64,000 nt of DNA from assembly GCF_000725805.1 (NCBI RefSeq), contig NZ_KL647133.1, positions 1 through 64,000 of the forward strand, in the 5' to 3' direction. The stretch is from Streptomyces xanthophaeus. GTDB taxonomy: Bacteria; Actinomycetota; Actinomycetes; Streptomycetales; Streptomycetaceae. The position numbers and the translations under genes were made by a program. Positions within the stretch are counted from its first letter, which is position 1. Each line of letters starts with the position of its first letter. The notes beneath the pieces were generated by a model. That model worked only from the letters and a program-made list of their open reading frames with translations, had not been told where the DNA came from and did no database searches. Shown piece after piece: positions 42,204 to 49,624 of the stretch.

Positions 42204-43483
42204 CGACCGTGCACCCCGCCCCCGCCCCCGCACCTCTGCCCGTACCCACGCCCGACGGCCCCGCCCACCTCCCGCTGCGCTGGGACGGCGGCGAGACCCC
42301 CTTCGTCCTGTGGCACTTCGACTTCGGCGGCGACCGCTGGACGGCCGCCTACACCGGCGACATCCACTCCGGCGATCCGGTCCCGCTGCGCATCGAGTCC
42401 GCCTGCATCTTCGGCCACGTCCTGCGCTCAGCCCAGTGCGACTGTGGCTACCAGCTGGACCGGGCCATGGAGAGTTTCGCCCGCAACGGCCGGGGCCTGC
42501 TGCTGTACGGCATCGACCAGGACGCCCGCGGCCTCGGAATCGCCGCGCACTACGCCATCTACGCGATGCGACAGCAGGAGAACCTCGACACCGACGCCGT
42601 CTACGCACGCCTGGACGCACCGGTCGACGCCCGCTCCTACGAACCGGTCGTCGCCATCCTGCGCCACCTCGGCGTCCCCGCCGTCCGGCTCCTCAGCAAC
42701 AACCCGCGCCGTGAGGCGTTCCTGCGGGACGCGGGCTTCGACGTGGAACTCGCCCCGCTCGAAGCCCCGCTGGACATCCACAACATGAGCACCCTGATGC
42801 TGGAGAAGGAGGACCTCGCCTACCGCTGGTCGTTCGAGACCCACGCGGACTGGCTGGAGCCCCTCCAGGACTCCGTCGCCGAGTTCGCCGACCGCTCCGT
42901 GGCCTGCGCGGCCATACCGGGCGGCGGTACGGCCGGCACCCCGCTGGCCCGGGCCGACGACGACGGCGACTGGGACCTGGCCCGCCGGCTGGCCGCCGCG
43001 ATGCCCGCCGCCGTTCCCACCGGAACCCTGGTCGTCTACCTCACCGACCTGCCGCGCGCCGACGACCTCGCGGTGTACGCCGGCCTCGGTGCCGAAGCCG
43101 TCGTCGTACCCTTCGCCGACCTGCCCGACGCGCTGCGCGAGGCCGCCGCCACCGAAGGCGTCAAGCTCGTCGACTGGGAGCGCCGCAACGCCTACCGGAC
43201 CGAGCGGCCCCAGTGGCGGCTGGAGCACCGGGCGGCCGGAATCGACGTCTACCGCCGCGCCGACCGTCTGCGCTGTGTCGCGGCCCGAGCCGGCGAGGAC
43301 GTCCCCCGCACCGCGCTCGAAGCGCTGTGGGAGACCTGCCGCACACAGCCCGACACCTTCGGCGACGTGACCCGCCCCGGCCCCGACGCCGCCTGGTTCG
43401 AACTCGCCCCGGCCGCGGACGCGTACGGCTCCGCCTCGGCCGCGGTGCTCGCTGCCCTGGCGGGCACACGGGCGCAGCGATGA
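42200..43483 (+). CDS. GTP cyclohydrolase II (RibA)-like protein
   Basis: A 427-aa protein. The first ~200 residues have the RibA pattern: the zinc site ESACIFGHVLRSAQCDCGYQL with three Cys, and the substrate loop YGIDQDARGLGIAAHYA corresponding to RQEGRGIGL. The C-terminal half (~230 aa, FADRSVACAAIPGGG... ) is not typical RibA and I do not recognise it. Classical RibA opens GTP to a diaminopyrimidine, the first step of riboflavin; here, outside any rib operon and in a tailoring-gene cluster, it may start a pyrimidine- or deazapurine-type building block. Overlaps the next gene by 4 bp. Confidence 0.75.
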   Translation: MTTVHPAPAPAPLPVPTPDGPAHLPLRWDGGETPFVLWHFDFGGDRWTAAYTGDIHSGDPVPLRIESACIFGHVLRSAQCDCGYQLDRAMESFARNGRGLLLYGIDQDARGLGIAAHYAIYAMRQQENLDTDAVYARLDAPVDARSYEPVVAILRHLGVPAVRLLSNNPRREAFLRDAGFDVELAPLEAPLDIHNMSTLMLEKEDLAYRWSFETHADWLEPLQDSVAEFADRSVACAAIPGGGTAGTPLARADDDGDWDLARRLAAAMPAAVPTGTLVVYLTDLPRADDLAVYAGLGAEAVVVPFADLPDALREAAATEGVKLVDWERRNAYRTERPQWRLEHRAAGIDVYRRADRLRCVAARAGEDVPRTALEALWETCRTQPDTFGDVTRPGPDAAWFELAPAADAYGSASAAVLAALAGTRAQR

Positions 43484-44136
43484 CCGGCACCACCGCCGCG
43501 GTCAGCCGGGCGAGCGGCCTGGCGACGACCGGTCCGCGCGTCCTGTGCGTCGACACCGCGGCCGCGGCTCCGCCCGGCATGCGCCGCTTCGCGACGATGA
43601 ACCCCTTCCACTTCGACCAGGGCTGGTGCATCCCCGTCCCGGGCCTCGACGCGGTGTCCCACTCGGTGGAGAGCGTGTGGCAAGCGCTCAGGATCGTCGA
43701 CGGCGAGACCGACCTGCCCATGCTCCGACGGCCCGCCGCCAAGCGGCCGGCCGAGCACCTGCGGGGCAACGGCTTCGACTACGCCCGCTCGGCCCTCAGC
43801 CACGCGGGCACACCCGTCGATCTCGTCACCGCCCGCTACTCCATCTACCTGCCCACCTACCTCCACCTGCTCGACCGGCTCGTGCCCGACAGCGTGCTGG
43901 ACGAGATCCGTACCGCCCTGGACACCGGCCGGGACGTCGTCTTCTACGACTGGGACGACAACTTCGACATCGAGGACCCCCGCAGCTCCTTCAGCCACTC
44001 GGCGATCCTGGCCGCCTGGTTCGGCGGCCGCATCGAGCAGGAGTTCCTCGACCGCCGCCGCGGATGGCGCCCGCCCCACCCGAGCCTGACCGACCCCCTC
44101 CCACTCGACCGCTATCACCGGTTCCACCAGCACTGA
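43480..44136 (+). CDS. Hypothetical protein (218 aa) coupled to the cyclohydrolase-like gene
   Basis: ATG overlaps the preceding stop (ATGA). Soluble; the segments MNPFHFDQGWCIPVPGLDAVSHSVESVWQALR and YDWDDNFDIEDPRSSFSHSAILAAWFGG stand out with conserved-looking Trp, His, Asp residues. The phrase SVESVWQALR is faintly reminiscent of the NADAR/YbiA N-glycosidase family, which in plants works on products of GTP cyclohydrolase II. That would suit the neighbour, but the similarity is by eye only and weak. Confidence 0.6.
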   Translation: MTGTTAAVSRASGLATTGPRVLCVDTAAAAPPGMRRFATMNPFHFDQGWCIPVPGLDAVSHSVESVWQALRIVDGETDLPMLRRPAAKRPAEHLRGNGFDYARSALSHAGTPVDLVTARYSIYLPTYLHLLDRLVPDSVLDEIRTALDTGRDVVFYDWDDNFDIEDPRSSFSHSAILAAWFGGRIEQEFLDRRRGWRPPHPSLTDPLPLDRYHRFHQH

Positions 44137-44149
44137 AAGGTTGCGGGCC

Positions 44150-45526
44150 ATGCACCTCCCCCGACGACTCGCCGGCTCCCTGTACTGGCAGGAACAGCGG
44201 CTGCGCGGCCGATCCGGTGTCCAGGAACGACTCCAGTGGCTGCGGGCCAACCAGGAACGGACCCCGGCCGAGATCGACGAGCTCCAGTTCGACAAGCTCC
44301 GGGCCGCCGTCCGCCACGCCTACCGCACCGTCCCGTACTACCGGCGCGTGATGGACGAACGCGGCATCAGAGACCTGGAGTCCGTAGCCGACCTGCGCAA
44401 ACTCCCCCTGCTCACCCGCGACGTGCTCATCCGCGAGCAGGACGATCTGGTCTCCTCGGAGGCGGACCGCGCGACCCTGCAGACCAACTACTCCTCCGGC
44501 TCCACCGGACGACGGGCGCAGTTCCAGCAGGACGCCGACTTCCGGATGTGGATGAGGGCCCACCAGCTGCGGACGTACGAGTGGTGCAGCGGCTGGCAGC
44601 TGGGCGATCCCTTCGTCCTGCTGTGGGGGTCGGAGATCTACTGGTCCTTCAAGCAGCTGACCGACCGGGCCGAGAACCTGCTTGCCAACCGCAGGGAGTT
44701 CAACACCTTCCGGCTCTCCCCGCAGCTGGTGACCGACGTCACCGACAAGCTCGTGCGCTTCCAGCCGGCGCTCGTCAGCACCTACTCCAACGCCATGCAC
44801 CTGATCGCCAAGGAGGCCGAGAGCCGATCCCTGCGCATCCCCGGCCTGCGCGCCGTCCAGGGCACCTCGGAACCGCTGCCGCCCGCACTGCGCGAGACCA
44901 TAGGCCGGGTACTGGAATGCGAGGTCTACGACAAGTACGGCATGCGGGAGACCAACATCGTCTCCCACGAACAGCCCGGCGGCGGGCCCATGCTGATCCA
45001 GTCCGAGAACGTCTTCGTCGAATTCCTCGACGAGGCAGGCGAACCGTGCCCGTACGGCACGACCGGCCGGATGGTCATCACCACGCTGAACAACAGCTCG
45101 ATGCCGCTCCTGCGCTACGAGACCAGCGACCTCGCCGCGCCCCTGCCCCGCTCGGCCGTCGCGAACCTGCCCTACCCGGCCATGACCTCCGTCGCGGGCC
45201 GCCTCCAGGACCTGATCCTGACCCCGGGCGGTGACCACGTCGACGCCTACCTCTTCTCGTACCTGTTCATGCGCTTCCCCGAGGTCCACTGGTTCCAGGT
45301 CGTCCAGAGCGAGCCGCACCGCCTGCGGGTGAAGGTCTACGCGCCCGGCGGGCTCAGCCGCCACACCGTGGAGACCCTCACCGAACGCATCCACCACCAC
45401 ACCGGATACCCCTTCGCGCTGGACTTCGAGACCCTCGACCGGATGCCGGACTCCTCCACCGGCAAGTTCCGGCTGTGCGTCTCGGAGCTGGGCGCCGCGG
45501 CCACCGCGGGGAGCACCCGTGCCTGA
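44150..45526 (+). CDS. PaaK-like (phenylacetate-CoA ligase family) adenylating enzyme 1
   Basis: A 458-aa member of the AMP-forming PaaK/F390-synthetase branch. The ATP-binding loop reads NYSSGSTGRRAQF, then RAVQGTSEPLP and the Y/F-G-M-R-E-T motif in YDKYGMRETNIVSHEQ. The C-terminal hinge is TSVAGRLQDLILTPGGDHVDAY, and the C-terminal catalytic Lys is in DSSTGKFRL. ATG at 44150; TTG 44141 is the other option. It overlaps the following gene by 8 bp. Substrate is an unknown carboxylic acid. Confidence 0.85.
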   Translation: MHLPRRLAGSLYWQEQRLRGRSGVQERLQWLRANQERTPAEIDELQFDKLRAAVRHAYRTVPYYRRVMDERGIRDLESVADLRKLPLLTRDVLIREQDDLVSSEADRATLQTNYSSGSTGRRAQFQQDADFRMWMRAHQLRTYEWCSGWQLGDPFVLLWGSEIYWSFKQLTDRAENLLANRREFNTFRLSPQLVTDVTDKLVRFQPALVSTYSNAMHLIAKEAESRSLRIPGLRAVQGTSEPLPPALRETIGRVLECEVYDKYGMRETNIVSHEQPGGGPMLIQSENVFVEFLDEAGEPCPYGTTGRMVITTLNNSSMPLLRYETSDLAAPLPRSAVANLPYPAMTSVAGRLQDLILTPGGDHVDAYLFSYLFMRFPEVHWFQVVQSEPHRLRVKVYAPGGLSRHTVETLTERIHHHTGYPFALDFETLDRMPDSSTGKFRLCVSELGAAATAGSTRA

Positions 45527-47081
45527 GATGGCCGCCTCCGGCATCCTCGCCTGGGACGGCGACGCGCTGCCGGCCCCGCCCCCGCCCACCGCCCCCACGC
45601 TCGACTGGGAACCGCCCCGCGGCGGTACGAAGGTGCGCGCCCTCGTCGATGCGGCACAGCCGCACCGGGAGGGCTTCGACCTCGGCCGGTTCGCCAACTG
45701 GCTGCGGGACGCCGACGTCCTGGACCAGGCACCCATCGAACTGCCCGGCGCCACCGTCACCCTCCCTTACGGCACGCGGATCATCCGCCGGTTCAACGAC
45801 ATCGTCGAACGCGCCGGGGAGCAGGCCGGCTTCGAGGAATACGACTACCCGATGCTGGTGCCGGACTCGGTCCTCGAACCGACGCGCGCGCTCCTCCCGC
45901 TGAAGGGCTCCCTGCTCTACGCGGGCAGCGACGACGACTGGGACGCCGACCGCCGGCGCATGGTGCTCACCCCCACCGGAGAGGGGGCCGTCTACACCCA
46001 CTGGGCGAAGACCGTCCGCAGCCGGAGCGACCTGCCGATCCTCGCGTACCGCAAGGCCCGCTACTTCCGCCCCGCGCGCGCGGGCCGCAGCGTCTTCCGG
46101 GCGATCGAGTCCCAGGACATCTACGAGTTCCAGGCCTGCTACCCGGACCGTTCCACGGCCCGTCAGGGTTTCGCCCGGGCCATCGACATGGCGCGCCACG
46201 TCGGCAAGGCCCTGCACGTCCCCGTCCTGTGGTCCACCCGCCCCCCGTGGACCAACAACACCCAGGTCTCCGAGACCACCATCGGCGGCGACGTCCCCCT
46301 GCCGCACGGTGCCACCCTCCAGGTCGGCTGCCTCTACGACCAGGGCCGGCGGTTCTCCTCCCTCTACGGGGTCGGCTTCCGCGAAGGCGGCGAGCAGGTC
46401 CACACCCACCACGTCACCGCCGCCCTCACCCGCCGCCTGGTGCTGACCCATCTGATGCTGGGAATGGACAGCGACGGGGAGATGCTGCTCCACCCCGACC
46501 TCGCCCCCGTACAGGTGGCCATCACCCTCACCGGCTCCGCCCCCGATGAGCGGGCCGACGCGGAGCGCCTCGTCGCGCGGCTGGCCGCCCTGGGCGTGCG
46601 CTGTGATCTGCGGGCGGACGGGGACCGCAGATCCGTGGGTTCCCTCCACCGGCGCTGGCGCCGCCAGGGAGTGCCGCTGCGGATCTACCTCCAGCCCCGC
46701 CGGGACCCCCAGGACCGCACCCGTGCGGTGGTGGTGCGCGCCGACACCCGTGAGGAAGCCGTGCTGCTGCCCGACCGCCTGGAGGACCTGGCCGACCTGC
46801 TGCCGGCCGCGCTGGCCGAGGTGGGCACCGGATACCGCAGACGCGCCTGGAGCTTCGCCCAGCGCCAGTGCCGGCCCGCTGATGCCACCACCGTGCGGAG
46901 CGTCCTCGCCGAACGCGCCGTTGCCGTAGCCCCCCTGACCGCCACGGAGGCGGCCGTCGCGACGGTGGCGCACTGGAAGCTGGGTGAGGTGCTCGGTTTC
47001 CGACGCGCACCGGAGCCCGCGGCCTGCATTGTCACCGGCCGGCCCACCACGACCGTCGCCTACATCTCCCCCCGGACGTGA
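45519..47081 (+). CDS. Divergent archaeal-type prolyl-tRNA synthetase-like protein
   Basis: A 520-aa class II aaRS-fold protein. GTG start after GGGGAG. The pattern of archaeal ProRS is recognisable: VTLPYGTRIIRRFNDIVERAG (motif 1 area), AIESQDIYEFQACY (motif 2 area), then GDVPLPHGATLQVGCLYDQGRRFSSLYGVGF, and the motif 3 area LTRRLVLTHLMLGMDSDGEMLLHPDLAPVQV. Motif 2 departs from the consensus RxTEFLWQE, with no Arg at the usual place. So it may adenylate an amino acid without acting on tRNA, or be a specialised ProRS. An anticodon-binding-like region follows. Coupled to PaaK1 and to the next gene by overlaps. Confidence 0.7.
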   Translation: MPEMAASGILAWDGDALPAPPPPTAPTLDWEPPRGGTKVRALVDAAQPHREGFDLGRFANWLRDADVLDQAPIELPGATVTLPYGTRIIRRFNDIVERAGEQAGFEEYDYPMLVPDSVLEPTRALLPLKGSLLYAGSDDDWDADRRRMVLTPTGEGAVYTHWAKTVRSRSDLPILAYRKARYFRPARAGRSVFRAIESQDIYEFQACYPDRSTARQGFARAIDMARHVGKALHVPVLWSTRPPWTNNTQVSETTIGGDVPLPHGATLQVGCLYDQGRRFSSLYGVGFREGGEQVHTHHVTAALTRRLVLTHLMLGMDSDGEMLLHPDLAPVQVAITLTGSAPDERADAERLVARLAALGVRCDLRADGDRRSVGSLHRRWRRQGVPLRIYLQPRRDPQDRTRAVVVRADTREEAVLLPDRLEDLADLLPAALAEVGTGYRRRAWSFAQRQCRPADATTVRSVLAERAVAVAPLTATEAAVATVAHWKLGEVLGFRRAPEPAACIVTGRPTTTVAYISPRT

Positions 47082-48697
47082 CCGCCATGGGCGACGGACA
47101 GAACCCGGCGAAGGAGAAGGTGAGGATCGTCGTCCTCACGGGTGCGCCGGGGGCGGGCAAGACCGAGACGGGCCGCCGTCTGGTGCGCCGCTACCGGGTC
47201 CCGGCGGCCCTCATCGACACGGACGCCGTCGCCGACGTCCACCCCTGGCAGGCCGACGAGCGGCTGTACACGGTGCTGGGCCGGAACCTGCGGGCGTGTC
47301 TGGACACGTACGTGGAATGGGGGGCACGGGTCGTCGTGATCAGCGGTGTCATGCTGCCGGGACGCACCCTCGACCAGTTCGCCGATCTGCTGGCGGACAC
47401 CCGGCTGGAGTGGGTCTTCTACGGTCTGCGGGCCTCACCCGAGAACCTGGCCGGCCGGATCCTTGCGGACACGAAGCTCCAGGAGGCCGACGGACGGCTG
47501 TCCTGGAGCCACCTCGACGCCGAGGTCGCCGACGTGCCGGGCGTACGGAACGTGGCGACGCACACCCTGACACTGGACCAGGTCGTGGACCGCGTCGCCG
47601 AGGCCGAGGCCGCCGACCTGCCCGGGGGAACGATCGCCCCGGCCACCGGCCGGGGCGCGGCCGAACCGCTCACGCGGGTGTCCCGGGACGAGGCCCTTCA
47701 GGTGTGCGGCGCGGCCCTGGAACACGCCGGATTCCCCGCGGACACGGCCCGTGACACGGCCGCCGAGCTCGTCGCCGCCGAAGCGGACGGACAGAGTTCG
47801 CACGGGCTGCTGCGCGTCCCCGAGTACGTCGCCGCGGCCGCCGCGGGCGAGCTGTCGCCGAAGGCCCGCCCCGAGGTGCGCCGCACCGGCCCCCGGGCCG
47901 TCATGGTGGACGGGAACCGGGCACCGGGCGCCCTCGTACGCCGCCGGCTGGAGGCCGAGCTCTGCCGCGCCCGTGAAGGCGGGCCCGTCGTGGTGGGGCT
48001 GCGCGACTCGGGGCACCTGGGGCGGCTGGCGCCCCTGGCCCGGGACGTCGCGGCCCGCGGACTCGTCGTCATGGGGTTCGTCAACTTCTGCGGCGCGGGC
48101 CGCAAGGTGGCCCCCGCGGGCGGCACCGACGGACGATGGGCCACCAATCCCGTGGTGCTGGGCTGTCCTGCGCCGCCGGGTCCGCCGCTGGTCGTGGACA
48201 TGAGCACCAGCGCGACAGCCGAGGGCGCCGTCCGGTCCGCACTGCTCTCCGGAAGGCCATTGCCGCCCGGTCTGCTGATCGGTGCCGACGGCAGCCCGGT
48301 GACCGATCCCCGCCTGCTGTACAGCGACCCGCCCAGGGCGGCGCTCACCCCCCTGGGAGGCATCGCAGGCCACAAGGGGCACGCGCTGGCCGCCATGGTG
48401 GAGACGCTGGCCGGCGCCGTGGCCGGAGCCGGCCACGCGGCCGCTCCGCAGGGGCCGGGCAACGGCGGCCTGTTCGTCGCGTTCCGCGTCGACGCCCTCG
48501 GTACCGCCGCCACCGCCGTCGGAGCCGCCGTGACCGCACTGGAGCGCCACCTGCGGGACGCGCCCACCGTCGGCGGCGGCGCGCGGCCCCGGCTGCCGGG
48601 GCGCTCCGCTCGGCCCTCCGGCCGACACGACGATCTGGACGCCCCGACCGCGTTGTGGCGGCAGGTCCACCAGCTCGCCCAGCTCGCCGCGTCCTGA
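47078..48697 (+). CDS. Fusion of a P-loop kinase domain and an Ldh2-family dehydrogenase
   Basis: A 539-aa protein; GTG overlaps the previous stop. Residues ~14-180 form a small P-loop kinase (VLTGAPGAGKTETGRRLVRRY with a perfect Walker A, then LIDTDAVADVHPW). Residues ~195-539 are a malate/L-lactate dehydrogenase-type NAD(P)H oxidoreductase: SSHGLLRVPEYV, VDGNRAPGALVRR, RDSGHLGRLAPLA, DMSTSATAEG, GGIAGHKGHALAAMVETLAG, all family motifs. Members reduce 2-oxo acids or cyclic imines such as pyrroline- or piperideine-2-carboxylate. I know no precedent for this fusion. Downstream is the aldolase gene. Confidence 0.83.
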   Translation: MTAMGDGQNPAKEKVRIVVLTGAPGAGKTETGRRLVRRYRVPAALIDTDAVADVHPWQADERLYTVLGRNLRACLDTYVEWGARVVVISGVMLPGRTLDQFADLLADTRLEWVFYGLRASPENLAGRILADTKLQEADGRLSWSHLDAEVADVPGVRNVATHTLTLDQVVDRVAEAEAADLPGGTIAPATGRGAAEPLTRVSRDEALQVCGAALEHAGFPADTARDTAAELVAAEADGQSSHGLLRVPEYVAAAAAGELSPKARPEVRRTGPRAVMVDGNRAPGALVRRRLEAELCRAREGGPVVVGLRDSGHLGRLAPLARDVAARGLVVMGFVNFCGAGRKVAPAGGTDGRWATNPVVLGCPAPPGPPLVVDMSTSATAEGAVRSALLSGRPLPPGLLIGADGSPVTDPRLLYSDPPRAALTPLGGIAGHKGHALAAMVETLAGAVAGAGHAAAPQGPGNGGLFVAFRVDALGTAATAVGAAVTALERHLRDAPTVGGGARPRLPGRSARPSGRHDDLDAPTALWRQVHQLAQLAAS

Positions 48698-48743
48698 TTC
48701 CCGCCCTCCCCACCACCCGCCCTCGAACCCTGGAGCACGCACC

Positions 48744-49556
48744 ATGCCCGAATCCGTCCGACATCCCCTGCTGACAGCGGGCCCCGGCCTGTCCGAGGTC
48801 GTGGACCGCGCGCCCGGGCCCGCGCTGGGACTGTTCCTGCTCAGCGGCAACAGCATGATCGCCGAGCTGTGCGGCACGCTGCCCCTCGACTGGGTGGTGC
48901 TCGACGCGGAGGCGTCGCCGATGACGGGGCAGGACGCCCTGCACATGCTCCAAGCCCTCACCGGCTCGTCCTGCGCGCCGGTCGTACGGGTGTCCCAGCT
49001 GAACCAGCACCTGATCGAGCACGCACTGGATCTCGGAGCGGCGGGTGTCATGATCCCCAAGGTGGACACCGCGGCCCAGGCCGAGGAGGCTGCCGCCGCA
49101 TGCCGTTTCCCGCCGGAGGGACGGCGCGGGATCAACCCCGTAAGGGCGTCGGGCTACTTCGCCGATGTGGCGGGCTATCTGGCGGGGGCCAACGCACGGA
49201 CTTCCTGCGTGGTGCAGATCGAATCGGCCCGGGCACTGGAGAACGCCGAGGCCATGGCCGCCGTCCCGGGCGTCGACGTGCTGTTCCTGGGCATGGGCGA
49301 CCTCGCCTGCGCCCTCGGACAACCCGGCGTCATGACGGGCCCGGCGATGGACACCGCGCGGGCCACCGTGCTGCGGGCCGCCCGGAAGCACGGCAAGCGC
49401 GCCGGCATCTTCGCCTACGCGCCCGAACTCGCCCGGCAGTACGCCGAGGAGGGCTTCGAGCTGATCGCGTTCGGCAACGAGATCAAGCTGCTGCGCGAGG
49501 CGATCGTCTCGGGCACCGAGGCCCTGCGGGCTCCGTACGCGGCGGTGCAGCACTAG
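48744..49556 (+). CDS. HpcH/HpaI-family aldolase
   Basis: A 270-aa TIM-barrel aldolase of the HpcH/HpaI/citrate-lyase beta family. LDWVVLDAEASPMTG gives the usual metal-site Asp/Glu region, and APVVRVSQLNQHLIEHALDLGAAGVMIPKVDTAAQAEEA is the highly conserved core. PEGRRGINPVRASGYF and VVQIESARALENAE follow, the latter with the second metal-binding Glu. Family members join or split pyruvate and an aldehyde or act on thioesters. Last gene of the rightward operon, followed by a very strong bidirectional terminator. Confidence 0.9.
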   Translation: MPESVRHPLLTAGPGLSEVVDRAPGPALGLFLLSGNSMIAELCGTLPLDWVVLDAEASPMTGQDALHMLQALTGSSCAPVVRVSQLNQHLIEHALDLGAAGVMIPKVDTAAQAEEAAAACRFPPEGRRGINPVRASGYFADVAGYLAGANARTSCVVQIESARALENAEAMAAVPGVDVLFLGMGDLACALGQPGVMTGPAMDTARATVLRAARKHGKRAGIFAYAPELARQYAEEGFELIAFGNEIKLLREAIVSGTEALRAPYAAVQH

Positions 49557-49561
49557 AAGGG

Positions 49562-49623
49562 CGCCGACGGGAAGGGGGTGGGGGAAGACCGCACGGTCTT
49601 CCCCCACCCCCTTCCCGTCGGCG
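49562..49623. terminator. 30-bp perfect hairpin between convergent operons
   Basis: The left arm 49562-49591 is the exact reverse complement of the right arm 49594-49623, with a 2-nt loop (CA). Its core is GAAGGGGGTGGGGGAAGACC and complement. It separates the end of the aldolase gene (49556) from the end of the ProRS gene (49625), with a 1-5 bp margin, and should stop both operons. Confidence 0.9.
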
Positions 49624-49624
49624 G

